DNA from: DATMTS01 sp035564555
GTDB taxonomy: Bacteria > Actinomycetota > Actinomycetes > Actinomycetales > Microbacteriaceae
Reading direction: 5' to 3'
Assembly (NCBI GenBank): GCA_035564555.1
Contig: DATMTS010000032.1
Location: forward strand, 1 to 21,802
Length of the DNA: 21,802 nucleotides
The stretch's first letter is position 1. Every line of letters begins with the position of its first letter. Below the pieces are notes generated by a model. The model saw only the letters and a list, made by a program, of their open reading frames with translations, ran no database searches and was not told the DNA's origin. A program made the position numbers and the translations under genes. Below, piece after piece: positions 14,253 through 21,531 of the stretch.

Positions 14253-15068
14253 CGCGACGGCGGTGGCGTCCGTGACCATGGGCGCCCCGGCTACGAAGGC
14301 AGCCAGTTCCCTGCCGGCGACGGCCTTGGCCGGATGCGGCCCGCCCGCCAGCAACCGCGGCAGCCATGTCATCGGCAGCGGCGCGGCCGAGCCGACCAGC
14401 ACGAGATTGCCGAACCGGCGGCCCTTGAGCACCTGAGTCTCGGCCAGCGCCGCGACCTCGTCGAGGGTCGCGGCCAGCGTGGCGACCTGGGAGCGGGCGA
14501 ACGCCAAGGGAGGGCCGTCGGCGATGTTGACGAGCAGGATGCCGGCAGGCTTGAGCAAGGTCGCCGCCTGCCGGTAGAACTCGACGCTCGTGACATGGGC
14601 AGGCGTGCGCGCACCGCTGAAGATGTCGACGACGACCAGATCGGCAGCACCGTGCAACCCGGCAGGCAGCTTGCCGAGCACCTCACGAGCGTCGCCGTGC
14701 CGCACCCGGATCTGCGCCTGCCGTGGCAGCGGCAGTTCGCGGCGCACCAGGTCGACGAGGTCGCTCTCCAACTCGACGACCTGCTGGCGTGAGCCGGGTC
14801 GGGTGGCGGCGATGTATCGGGGCAGCGTCATCGCGCCGGCACCCAGGTGCACGGCCGTGATCGGCTCGCCGGGGTCGCCGATCAGATCGATCACATTGCC
14901 CATGCGCTGTACGTACTCGAAGAACAACTGCGTCGGATCATCGAGGTTCACGTGCGACTGCGGAGTCCCGTCCACGACGAGCTGGAAGGCCCCCGGCACG
15001 AAGCGGTCCGGTTCGATCACGGCGCGGAATCCGCTGTGCGCCAGGACGACGGACGGATGCTCGCTCAC
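14202..15068 (-). CDS. Spermidine-synthase-like, SAM-binding Rossmann-fold protein
   Basis: Predicted 288 aa. The SAM/dcSAM-binding fold is clear: VHLGAGAMTLPRYIAATRPGS (73-93), an acidic strand end VVELESD (97-103), HGDARE (124-129) and VVVDIFSG (145-152), followed by FYRQAATLLKPAGILLVNIAD. In true spermidine synthases the strand after GDA ends in an Asp within a D-x-x-DP type active-site loop; here it reads DIFSGARTPAHV, so aminopropyl transfer is doubtful and a methyltransferase-like or other role is possible. The start is the GTG at 15068, with TAGGCT 6 nt upstream. No polyamine gene (speD, adometDC) is adjacent. It overlaps the end of pxpBC tail to tail by 51 bp. Confidence 0.85.
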   Translation of the reverse strand: MSEHPSVVLAHSGFRAVIEPDRFVPGAFQLVVDGTPQSHVNLDDPTQLFFEYVQRMGNVIDLIGDPGEPITAVHLGAGAMTLPRYIAATRPGSRQQVVELESDLVDLVRRELPLPRQAQIRVRHGDAREVLGKLPAGLHGAADLVVVDIFSGARTPAHVTSVEFYRQAATLLKPAGILLVNIADGPPLAFARSQVATLAATLDEVAALAETQVLKGRRFGNLVLVGSAAPLPMTWLPRLLAGGPHPAKAVAGRELAAFVAGAPMVTDATAVASPPPSRSIFQVRGGDR

Positions 15069-15074
15069 CCGCCC

Positions 15075-15080
15075 AGCCTA
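15075..15080 (-). promoter_or_regulatory. Putative leaderless -10 (TAGGCT) of the spermidine-synthase-like gene
   Basis: TAGGCT on the minus strand, 6 nt, then the GTG at 15068. No clear -35. Confidence 0.55.
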
Positions 15081-15208
15081 CGGCGCCACCTCTCCACCTG
15101 ATCTCCACCCGGGTCCACCTGCTACCCACCGCGCTCGCCTCATGCTTCCCACGGTTTCCCACCCCTGGGCGGTGGCAGGCCGGCATCCGGGACGCGAGGC
15201 TTGATGCA

Positions 15209-15229
15209 TCGGGTCGGTAGAAGACCCGA
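15209..15229 (+). other. Inverted repeat just upstream of the membrane-protein Shine-Dalgarno
   Basis: TCGGGTC and GACCCGA form a perfect 7-bp stem with a 7-nt loop. It ends 6 nt before the GGAAAGG ribosome-binding site. It may be an operator or an RNA hairpin in the leader. Confidence 0.45.
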
Positions 15230-15249
15230 CAGATCGGAAAGGCTTCACC

Positions 15250-15840
15250 GTGACCATTCAGACCCTGGGCAACATCCTGATCGGCGTCGTGCTCGTCGGC
15301 TGGATCCTCTACCGGCAACTCACCTGGCGCATCGTGTCGATCTCGCGGATGTGGAAGTTGCCGCTGATCCTGGGCGCGGTGGGCATCTTCATGCTCGCTC
15401 AGACGAAGAACGTCCACCAGCTCACCGCGCTCGACCTGGCGGTGCTCGTGATCGAGCTGGTGATCTCCCTGGCCATCGGCGCCGTGATGGGGCAGATCGC
15501 GGTGTTCCGCCCCCGCGACATCCGACCGGGCGAGCCCGGCGACCCCCTCGCCGGCCGTCGGGACGGCCTCGGCGGCGGCCGGGATCGGGATCGGGTGGAG
15601 CGCGTGCTCAACGCCGACGGCACCGAGACCGTTCTCGAGACGCGCACCGGCTGGTGGGGCCTGGCGCTGTGGATCGTGATGATCCTGGTGCGCATCGGCA
15701 TCGACGTGGTCTCCTCCGACCTGGGCTCGGTGTTCGCGTCGGCGACGGGCGTCATCCTGATCATGGTGGCCGCGAACCGGCTCGCCCGGGTGTTCGTCTT
15801 CGCCGCTCGGGTGCAGAAGAGCGACGCCGTCACTGCATGA
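15250..15840 (+). CDS. Multi-pass membrane protein, function unknown
   Basis: Predicted 196 aa with about five membrane segments: 5-21, 36-51, 61-86, 134-153 and 158-177. A hydrophilic loop (about 87-133) contains an Arg/Gly-rich stretch (98-118). No enzymatic motif is apparent. The GTG start at 15250 is supported by GGAAAGG 7 nt upstream. It ends 7 bp before the sensor kinase gene, so the three genes to 17697 probably form one module, and the protein may be an accessory or the sensed component of the two-component system. This link is inferred from position only. A CcdC/DUF1453-like relationship is conceivable from length and topology, but I cannot support it. Confidence 0.8.
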   Translation: MTIQTLGNILIGVVLVGWILYRQLTWRIVSISRMWKLPLILGAVGIFMLAQTKNVHQLTALDLAVLVIELVISLAIGAVMGQIAVFRPRDIRPGEPGDPLAGRRDGLGGGRDRDRVERVLNADGTETVLETRTGWWGLALWIVMILVRIGIDVVSSDLGSVFASATGVILIMVAANRLARVFVFAARVQKSDAVTA

Positions 15841-15841
15841 T
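15836..15841 (+). promoter_or_regulatory. Possible internal leaderless -10 (CATGAT) of the sensor kinase
   Basis: CATGAT overlaps the stop codon of the upstream gene and lies exactly 6 nt before the GTG at 15848. It would allow transcription of the kinase and regulator apart from the membrane protein. The match is weak at the first position. Confidence 0.35.
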
Positions 15842-15847
15842 GGTGGC

Positions 15848-17017
15848 GTGATGCTTTACGAAAGCCGATCGGGCTGGGCGGGCGTGGTGCTCAACCTGAT
15901 CGGCGTCGTCGTGGTGGCGTACTTCCTGATTCAGCAGTACGCGACGTCGCACGTCGCCACCTGGGTGTTCGTGGTGGGTCTGGTCTCGTTGGCGGGGTGG
16001 CTCGTCGTGAGCGATTGGGGCGATCGGATCCCGTCGGCCTGGACCGTCGTCGCCGCCGCGTTCGCCATGATCGCGGCAGGTTCGCTCGGTGCCGGGCCCT
16101 CGAACGGACTTTTGATCGTGCCTGCCGCGATCGGCGTGCTGCGCCTGCTCGGCGACCTGCGCGTCACCGTGTGGGCGGGTTGCAGCGCGGCGCTGGTGGC
16201 CGCTGTGCTCGTCGCGATCGGCTCGCTGACTGTCGATACGACGCCGCTCGGCTTCGTGGCGCTGGAGGGCGGCGTGGCGCTCGGACTGCTCGGCGGCGTC
16301 AACCGTCGTCAGGCCCGACGTGCCCGACAACGCGAACGGGAGCTCATCGAGAGCACGGTCGCGGCCAAGGAGGAGCATGCCCGGGCGACCTCGCTGGAGG
16401 CCAGGCAGCGCGTGGCACGTGACGTGCACGACGTGCTCGCGCACAGTCTCGGCGGCATGGTCGTGCAACTGGATGCAGTCGAGGCGCTGCTGGAGGCGGG
16501 TCGGCGGGATGAGGCGCTGGGGCGCATCCGCGGTGCTCGGGAACTCGCCGCGTCCGGCCTCGGCGAGGCGCGACGGGCCGTCGACGCGCTGCGCTCCCCG
16601 GTCGACGACGAGCACGATCAGGTCGCGGGCGAGGTCGTCGTCGCGTCCCTTGCCGAGTTGATCGCGGCGCACCGGGGCATTGCGGGGAGCGTGGATTTCG
16701 CCCTGGTGGGCGAGCCGCGCGCCGTGCCTCCGGATGTCGCCATCGCGCTGCGGCGCGCCCTGCAGGAGGCCCTCGCCAACGCGCGCAAGCATGCGCCAGG
16801 GCAGCCGGTGACCGCTCGATCGACCTGGACCGCGACGCGCGTCGAGTTGCAGGTGACGAACCCCCTGGTGTCGGCCGTGGCGACCGAGCTCGCGCAGTCG
16901 GGAGGCGGCAACGGGCTGCCCGGCATGCGCGAGCGCTTCGTTGCGCTGCCCGGCGGGGAGATGCGCGCCGGCATACGAGACAATGTCTTCGTGGTCGAGG
17001 CGGGGGCGGACGCATGA
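15848..17017 (+). CDS. HisKA_3 (NarL-type) two-component sensor histidine kinase
   Basis: Predicted 389 aa. Four to six membrane helices fill residues 10-150 with only short loops between them, so the signal is probably sensed within or at the membrane. A coiled linker (about 152-185) leads to the HisKA_3 dimerisation domain with phospho-acceptor His194 in RDVHDVLAHSLGGM. The HATPase domain has the N-box Asn311 (QEALANARKHAP) and the G-box GGNGLPGMRER (353-363). The start is GTG 15848 or ATG 15851. The response regulator begins within the stop codon (ATGA, 4-bp overlap), so the pair is coupled and cognate. The signal and target genes cannot be told from sequence. Confidence 0.93.
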   Translation: MMLYESRSGWAGVVLNLIGVVVVAYFLIQQYATSHVATWVFVVGLVSLAGWLVVSDWGDRIPSAWTVVAAAFAMIAAGSLGAGPSNGLLIVPAAIGVLRLLGDLRVTVWAGCSAALVAAVLVAIGSLTVDTTPLGFVALEGGVALGLLGGVNRRQARRARQRERELIESTVAAKEEHARATSLEARQRVARDVHDVLAHSLGGMVVQLDAVEALLEAGRRDEALGRIRGARELAASGLGEARRAVDALRSPVDDEHDQVAGEVVVASLAELIAAHRGIAGSVDFALVGEPRAVPPDVAIALRRALQEALANARKHAPGQPVTARSTWTATRVELQVTNPLVSAVATELAQSGGGNGLPGMRERFVALPGGEMRAGIRDNVFVVEAGADA

Positions 17018-17697
17018 GCGCGGAACAGATCAGCGTCGTCGTCGCCGACGACCAGGCGATCGTGCGCGACGGACTGGTCACCGTGCTCGACCTGTTGCCC
17101 GACGTGACGGTGGTCGGCGAGGCGGCCGACGGTGAGGAAGCCTGCCGGCAGGTGGCGGAGCGGCATCCGGACGTCGTGCTGATGGACCTGAGGATGCCGG
17201 TGCTCGACGGAGCCGAGGCGACGGCGCGGATCACCGCGGAGCACCCGGGCACCGCGGTGCTCGTGCTCACGACGTTCGCCGACGATGCGTCGATCATGGG
17301 CGCGTTGCGCGCGGGCGCCCGCGGCTACTTGACGAAGGACGCGTCGCGGGCCGAGGTCGCCGCCGCGGTGCGCGCCGTCGCACGGGGTCAGACGACGCTG
17401 GCACCCGAGGCGGCCGCGAGCCTGCTCGGCAACGCCGGTCGCGAAGCGCCGCGAGACCGCTCCGCTCGATCAGCGGAAGAGGGACCGACGGATGCCGCCG
17501 CGTTGCGCGCGCGCTTTCCCGCCCTGACCGCGCGCGAAGCAGACGTGCTCGCTCTGATCGGCGAAGGACTCAGCAACCAGGAGATCGCGACCCGGTTGTT
17601 CGTGAGCGTGGTGACGGTGAAGACCCATATCAACGCGATCTTCGCCAAGCTCGAGGTGCGCGACCGCGCCCAGGCGATCACCCTCGTTCGCTCCTGA
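17014..17697 (+). CDS. NarL/LuxR-family response regulator
   Basis: Predicted 227 aa. Receiver domain (about 6-125) with acidic pocket Asp12/Asp13, phospho-acceptor Asp58 in LMDLRMP, the switch Thr in LTTF and the conserved Lys in YLTKDAS. A variable linker (about 135-165) rich in charged residues leads to a LuxR-type helix-turn-helix (LTAREADVLALIGEGLSNQEIATRLFVSVVTVKTHINAIFAKLEV). It should bind DNA as a dimer after phosphorylation by the overlapping kinase. It lies about 65 bp upstream of the rpoB promoter, but nothing shows that it controls rpoB. Confidence 0.95.
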   Translation: MSAEQISVVVADDQAIVRDGLVTVLDLLPDVTVVGEAADGEEACRQVAERHPDVVLMDLRMPVLDGAEATARITAEHPGTAVLVLTTFADDASIMGALRAGARGYLTKDASRAEVAAAVRAVARGQTTLAPEAAASLLGNAGREAPRDRSARSAEEGPTDAAALRARFPALTAREADVLALIGEGLSNQEIATRLFVSVVTVKTHINAIFAKLEVRDRAQAITLVRS

Positions 17698-17699
17698 CC

Positions 17700-17731
17700 G
17701 GCCCGAAAACGCCCTGAAACCGGGCTTATAC
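17700..17731 (+). terminator. Weak candidate terminator after the response regulator
   Basis: GCCCG (17701-17705) pairs with CGGGC (17721-17725) across a long 15-nt loop, followed by a T/A-containing but not U-rich stretch. The stem is short, so termination may well be Rho-dependent. Confidence 0.3.
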
Positions 17732-17761
17732 CCCTATTTACGAAATCGGTCAAGAAAAAAG

Positions 17762-17791
17762 TGGACACGGCGCGTCGCTTTGACATATAGT
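17762..17791 (+). promoter_or_regulatory. Probable rpoBC promoter
   Basis: -35 TGGACA (17762-17767), 18-bp spacer, -10 TATAGT (17786-17791). These are the best matches to the housekeeping sigma consensus in the window, with an A-rich stretch (GAAAAAAG) just upstream that may act as an UP element. The start site would be near 17798-17800. A TTGACA abuts the -10 on its upstream side, but no matching -10 lies 16-18 bp after it. Confidence 0.75.
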
Positions 17792-17797
17792 GGTTCT

Positions 17798-17987
17798 TTG
17801 CGCTCCCACACACACTCACGCCTTCATATTGCGGTCGGCTCTGCGTGCCTGGGCCGTGTCGCGGATGGTCGCAAGACCCCGCCGGCGCGGTCAGATACGG
17901 TACCACGTCAGCGGGAGTTCTCGTCCACCGTCCGAACAGACCGTCAGTAACTTGAGGCCCGGCATCGGGTCCACGGAGGTTATTTCC
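17798..17987 (+). other. Long (about 190 nt) 5' leader of rpoB
   Basis: Non-coding stretch between the promoter and the rpoB start. A stem GGCCCG/CGGGTC (17956-17971, one G-U pair, 4-nt loop) ends 3 nt before the GGAGGT. Open frames through the leader lack coding character. The length leaves room for attenuation or autoregulation. Confidence 0.55.
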
Positions 17988-20900
17988 TTGGCTGCTGCGC
18001 GCAACGCATCCACCAACACCACACCCAAGAACGGACGAGATGCATCTCGTCTTTCGTTCGCCAAGATCCAGGACACCCTGACCGTTCCCGATCTGCTCGC
18101 ACTGCAGACCGAGAGCTTCGACTGGCTCGTCGGAAACGATGCGTGGAAGGCACGCGTCGCTGAAGCCGAGGCTCAGGGCCGCCAGGACCTGCCCAGCCAC
18201 ACCGGCCTCGAGGAGATCTTCGAGGAGATCTCGCCCATCGAGGACCTCGGTGAGACGATGCAGCTCTCCTTCACGAACCCGTTCCTCGAGGAGAAGAAGT
18301 ACTCGATCGATGAGTGCAAGGAGAAGGGCAAGACCTACGCCGCCCCGCTCTACGTCGAGGCCGAGTTCATGAACCACCTCACGGGTGAGATCAAGACCCA
18401 GACCGTGTTCATGGGCGACTTCCCGCTGATGACCGAGAAGGGCACCTTCATCATCAACGGCACCGAGCGTGTCGTCGTGTCACAGCTCGTGCGCAGCCCA
18501 GGCGTCTACTTCGAGGCCACCGCCGACAAGACCAGTGACAAAGACATCTTCTCGTCGCGGATCATCCCCAGCCGTGGTGCCTGGCTCGAGTTCGAGGTCG
18601 ACAAGCGCGACCAGGTCGGCGTGCGCATCGACCGCAAGCGCAAGCAGTCGGTGACCGTCTTCTTGAAGGCGCTCGGTCTGACCAGCGAAGAGATCCTCGA
18701 GGAGTTCAAGGGCTTCGCGTCGATCGAGCTGACCCTGGAGAAGGACACCATCCTCACCAAGGAGGAGGCGCTCAAGGACATCTACCGCAAGCTGCGCCCG
18801 GGTGAGCAGGTCGCCGCCGAGGCCGCGCGTGCGCTGCTGGACAACTTCTACTTCAATCCGAAGCGCTACGACCTCGCCAAGGTCGGCCGGTACAAGATCA
18901 ACCGCAAGCTCGGGCTCGACGCTCCGCTGCGCGACTCGGTGCTGACCGTTCAGGACATCATCAAGACGATCAAGTACCTGGTCGCCCTGCACGACGGCCA
19001 GACCCACATCGACGGTGTTCGCGACGGCAAGCCCGTTCAGCTGCGTCTCGACGTCGACGACATCGACCACTTCGGCAACCGTCGCATCCGCGCGGTCGGC
19101 GAACTGATCCAGAACCAGGTCCGCACCGGCCTCTCCCGCATGGAGCGCGTCGTGCGCGAGCGCATGACCACGCAGGACATCGAGGCGATCACCCCGCAGA
19201 CCCTGATCAACGTGCGCCCCGTCGTCGCCGCGATCAAGGAGTTCTTCGGAACCTCGCAGCTGAGCCAGTTCATGGACCAGAACAACCCGCTCGCCGGTTT
19301 GACGCACAAGCGTCGTCTCTCGGCGCTCGGCCCCGGTGGTCTGAGTCGTGAGCGCGCCGGCGTCGAGGTGCGCGACGTGCACCCCAGCCACTACGGCCGC
19401 ATGTGCCCGATCGAGACGCCGGAAGGCCCGAACATCGGCCTGATCGGTTCGCTCGCCTCGTTCGCCCGCATCAACTCGTTCGGCTTCATCGAGACGCCGT
19501 ACCGACGCGTGGTCAGCGGCAAGGTCACCGACCAGATCGACTACCTCACGGCATCCGAAGAGGACGACTTCATCGTCGCCCAGGCCAACGCCCCGCTGAC
19601 GAAGGACAACCACTTCGCCCAGGACCGCGTTCTGGCCCGTCAGAAAGGTGGCGAGGTCGACCTCGTGCACGCCGATCTGATCGGGTACATGGATGTCTCG
19701 CCGCGCCAGATGGTCTCGGTCGGCACCTCGCTCATCCCGTTCCTCGAGCACGACGACGCGAACCGCGCCCTGATGGGAGCGAACATGCAGCGCCAGGCGG
19801 TTCCGCTGGTGCGCAGCGAGTCGCCGAATGTGGGAACCGGTATGGAGGGCTACGCCGCGATCGACGCCGGTGACGTGCTCACGGCCGACAAGGCCGGCGT
19901 CGTCTCCGAGGTCAGCGCGGATGCCGTCACCATCCAGCTCGACGAGGGTGGCACGCAGACCTATTACCTGCGCAAGTTCGACCGCTCCAACCAGGGCACG
20001 AGCTACAACCACCGGGTGATCGTCAACGCCGGCGAGCGCATCGAGGCCGGCGAGGTCATCGCCGACGGTCCTGCGACCGAGAACGGCGAGCTCGCGCTCG
20101 GCAAGAACCTGCTCGTCGCGTTCATGCCGTGGGAGGGCTACAACTACGAGGACGCGATCATCCTCAGCCAGAACCTGGTGAAGGACGACACCCTCTCCTC
20201 GATCCACATCGAGGAGTACGAGGTGGACGCCCGCGACACCAAGCTGGGCAAGGAGGAGATCACCCGCGACCTGCCGAACGTCAGCCCGGACCTGCTCGCC
20301 GATCTCGACGAGCGCGGCATCATCCGGATCGGTGCCGAGGTTCGCCCGGGCGACATCCTGGTCGGCAAGGTCACGCCGAAGGGCGAGACCGAGCTTTCGG
20401 CCGAGGAGCGCCTGCTGCGCGCAATCTTCAACGAGAAGAGCCGCGAGGTGCGCGACACCTCGCTGAAGGTTCCGCACGGTGAAGAGGGCACGATCATCGG
20501 CGTCAAGGTGTTCGACGCGCAAGACGGAGACGACGAGCTCGGCTCCGGCGTCAACCAGCGGGTCGTCGTCTACATCGCCCAGAAGCGCAAGATCACCGCG
20601 GGTGACAAGCTGGCCGGCCGTCACGGCAACAAGGGCGTCATCTCCCGCATCCTGCCGGTGGAGGACATGCCGTTCCTCGCCGACGGAACGCCGGTGGATG
20701 TCATCCTCAACCCGCTCGGCGTTCCGGGTCGCATGAACTTCGGCCAGGTGCTGGAGATCCACCTCGGGTGGGCCGCCAAGCAGGGCTGGAAGGTCGAAGG
20801 CACTCCGGAGTGGGCCGGTCGCCTGCCGCAGGAGGCCTTCGAGGCCGCCCCGAACACCAAGGTGGCGACGCCGGTGTTCGACGGTGCCCTCGAGGAGGAG

Positions 20901-21482
20901 ATCGCGGGTCTGCTGGATTCCACGGTGCCGAACCGCGACGGCGAGCGTCTGATCAACCACACCGGTAAGACGCAGCTGTTCGACGGACGAAGCGGCGAGC
21001 CCTTCCCGGAGCCGATCTCGGTCGGCTACATGTACATCCTGAAGCTGCACCACCTGGTCGACGACAAGATCCACGCGCGCTCGACCGGCCCGTACTCGAT
21101 GATCACCCAGCAGCCCCTCGGTGGAAAGGCGCAGTTCGGTGGACAGCGCTTCGGCGAGATGGAGGTCTGGGCCCTCGAGGCCTACGGTGCCGCGTACGCG
21201 CTGCAGGAGCTTCTGACCATCAAGTCGGATGACATCCTCGGCCGCGTCAAGGTGTACGAGGCGATCGTCAAGGGCGAGAACATCCAGGAGCCCGGGATCC
21301 CCGAGAGCTTCAAGGTGCTCATCAAGGAGATGCAGTCGCTGTGCCTGAACGTCGAGGTGCTCGCGGCCGACGGATCCGCCATCAGCCTGAAGGACACGGA
21401 CGACGAGGTCTTCCGTGCCGCTGAAGAGCTGGGCATCAACATCTCCACCCGCTTCGAGTCGTCGTCCATCGACGACATCTGA
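17988..21482 (+). CDS. rpoB: RNA polymerase beta subunit
   Basis: Predicted 1164 aa, full length for actinobacterial RpoB. It is the catalytic beta subunit that forms, with beta', the active centre and DNA channel. The start is TTG at 17988 (LAAARNASTNTTPKNGRDASRLSFAKI), set by GGAGGT 7 nt upstream; an in-frame ATG upstream would add about 40 non-homologous residues. The rifampicin pocket (about 422-452, TSQLSQFMDQNNPL and THKRRLSALGPGGL) keeps Asp430, His440 and Ser445, the equivalents of E. coli D516, H526 and S531, so no common resistance change is present. The conserved segments GRMCPIETPEGPNIGLIGSLA, GDKLAGRHGNKGVIS and GGKAQFGGQRFGEMEVWALEAYGAA are intact. rpoC follows after 49 bp. Confidence 0.99.
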   Translation: MAAARNASTNTTPKNGRDASRLSFAKIQDTLTVPDLLALQTESFDWLVGNDAWKARVAEAEAQGRQDLPSHTGLEEIFEEISPIEDLGETMQLSFTNPFLEEKKYSIDECKEKGKTYAAPLYVEAEFMNHLTGEIKTQTVFMGDFPLMTEKGTFIINGTERVVVSQLVRSPGVYFEATADKTSDKDIFSSRIIPSRGAWLEFEVDKRDQVGVRIDRKRKQSVTVFLKALGLTSEEILEEFKGFASIELTLEKDTILTKEEALKDIYRKLRPGEQVAAEAARALLDNFYFNPKRYDLAKVGRYKINRKLGLDAPLRDSVLTVQDIIKTIKYLVALHDGQTHIDGVRDGKPVQLRLDVDDIDHFGNRRIRAVGELIQNQVRTGLSRMERVVRERMTTQDIEAITPQTLINVRPVVAAIKEFFGTSQLSQFMDQNNPLAGLTHKRRLSALGPGGLSRERAGVEVRDVHPSHYGRMCPIETPEGPNIGLIGSLASFARINSFGFIETPYRRVVSGKVTDQIDYLTASEEDDFIVAQANAPLTKDNHFAQDRVLARQKGGEVDLVHADLIGYMDVSPRQMVSVGTSLIPFLEHDDANRALMGANMQRQAVPLVRSESPNVGTGMEGYAAIDAGDVLTADKAGVVSEVSADAVTIQLDEGGTQTYYLRKFDRSNQGTSYNHRVIVNAGERIEAGEVIADGPATENGELALGKNLLVAFMPWEGYNYEDAIILSQNLVKDDTLSSIHIEEYEVDARDTKLGKEEITRDLPNVSPDLLADLDERGIIRIGAEVRPGDILVGKVTPKGETELSAEERLLRAIFNEKSREVRDTSLKVPHGEEGTIIGVKVFDAQDGDDELGSGVNQRVVVYIAQKRKITAGDKLAGRHGNKGVISRILPVEDMPFLADGTPVDVILNPLGVPGRMNFGQVLEIHLGWAAKQGWKVEGTPEWAGRLPQEAFEAAPNTKVATPVFDGALEEEIAGLLDSTVPNRDGERLINHTGKTQLFDGRSGEPFPEPISVGYMYILKLHHLVDDKIHARSTGPYSMITQQPLGGKAQFGGQRFGEMEVWALEAYGAAYALQELLTIKSDDILGRVKVYEAIVKGENIQEPGIPESFKVLIKEMQSLCLNVEVLAADGSAISLKDTDDEVFRAAEELGINISTRFESSSIDDI

Positions 21483-21531
21483 GCCGGGCCCTTCCCAACT
21501 TTCTAAGAACTAGCGAAAGAGAACACAACAC

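Noticed and set aside
15126..15175. CCACCGC/GCGGTGG inverted repeat as a terminator or regulatory stem
   Set aside because: The arms are separated by about 36 nt with no U-tract, and the region is GC-rich enough for such a match by chance.
17780..17785. Perfect TTGACA as the rpoB -35
   Set aside because: It directly abuts the TATAGT -10 and no -10 lies 16-18 bp downstream. TGGACA 18 bp before the -10 is the better fit.
17790..17987. N-terminal extension of RpoB upstream of the TTG
   Set aside because: The TTG has a strong Shine-Dalgarno and gives the expected actinobacterial N-terminus. The extension would begin at the -10 element and has no conserved content.
19251..19341. Possible rifampicin-resistance change in rpoB
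   Set aside because: The pocket reads TSQLSQFMDQNNPLAGLTHK and then RRLSALGPGGL, wild type at the common resistance positions.
18480..21074. 864-codon open frame on the minus strand opposite rpoB
   Set aside because: Antisense to conserved rpoB, with a Val/Leu/Asp/His-biased, motif-free product; a GC-driven shadow.
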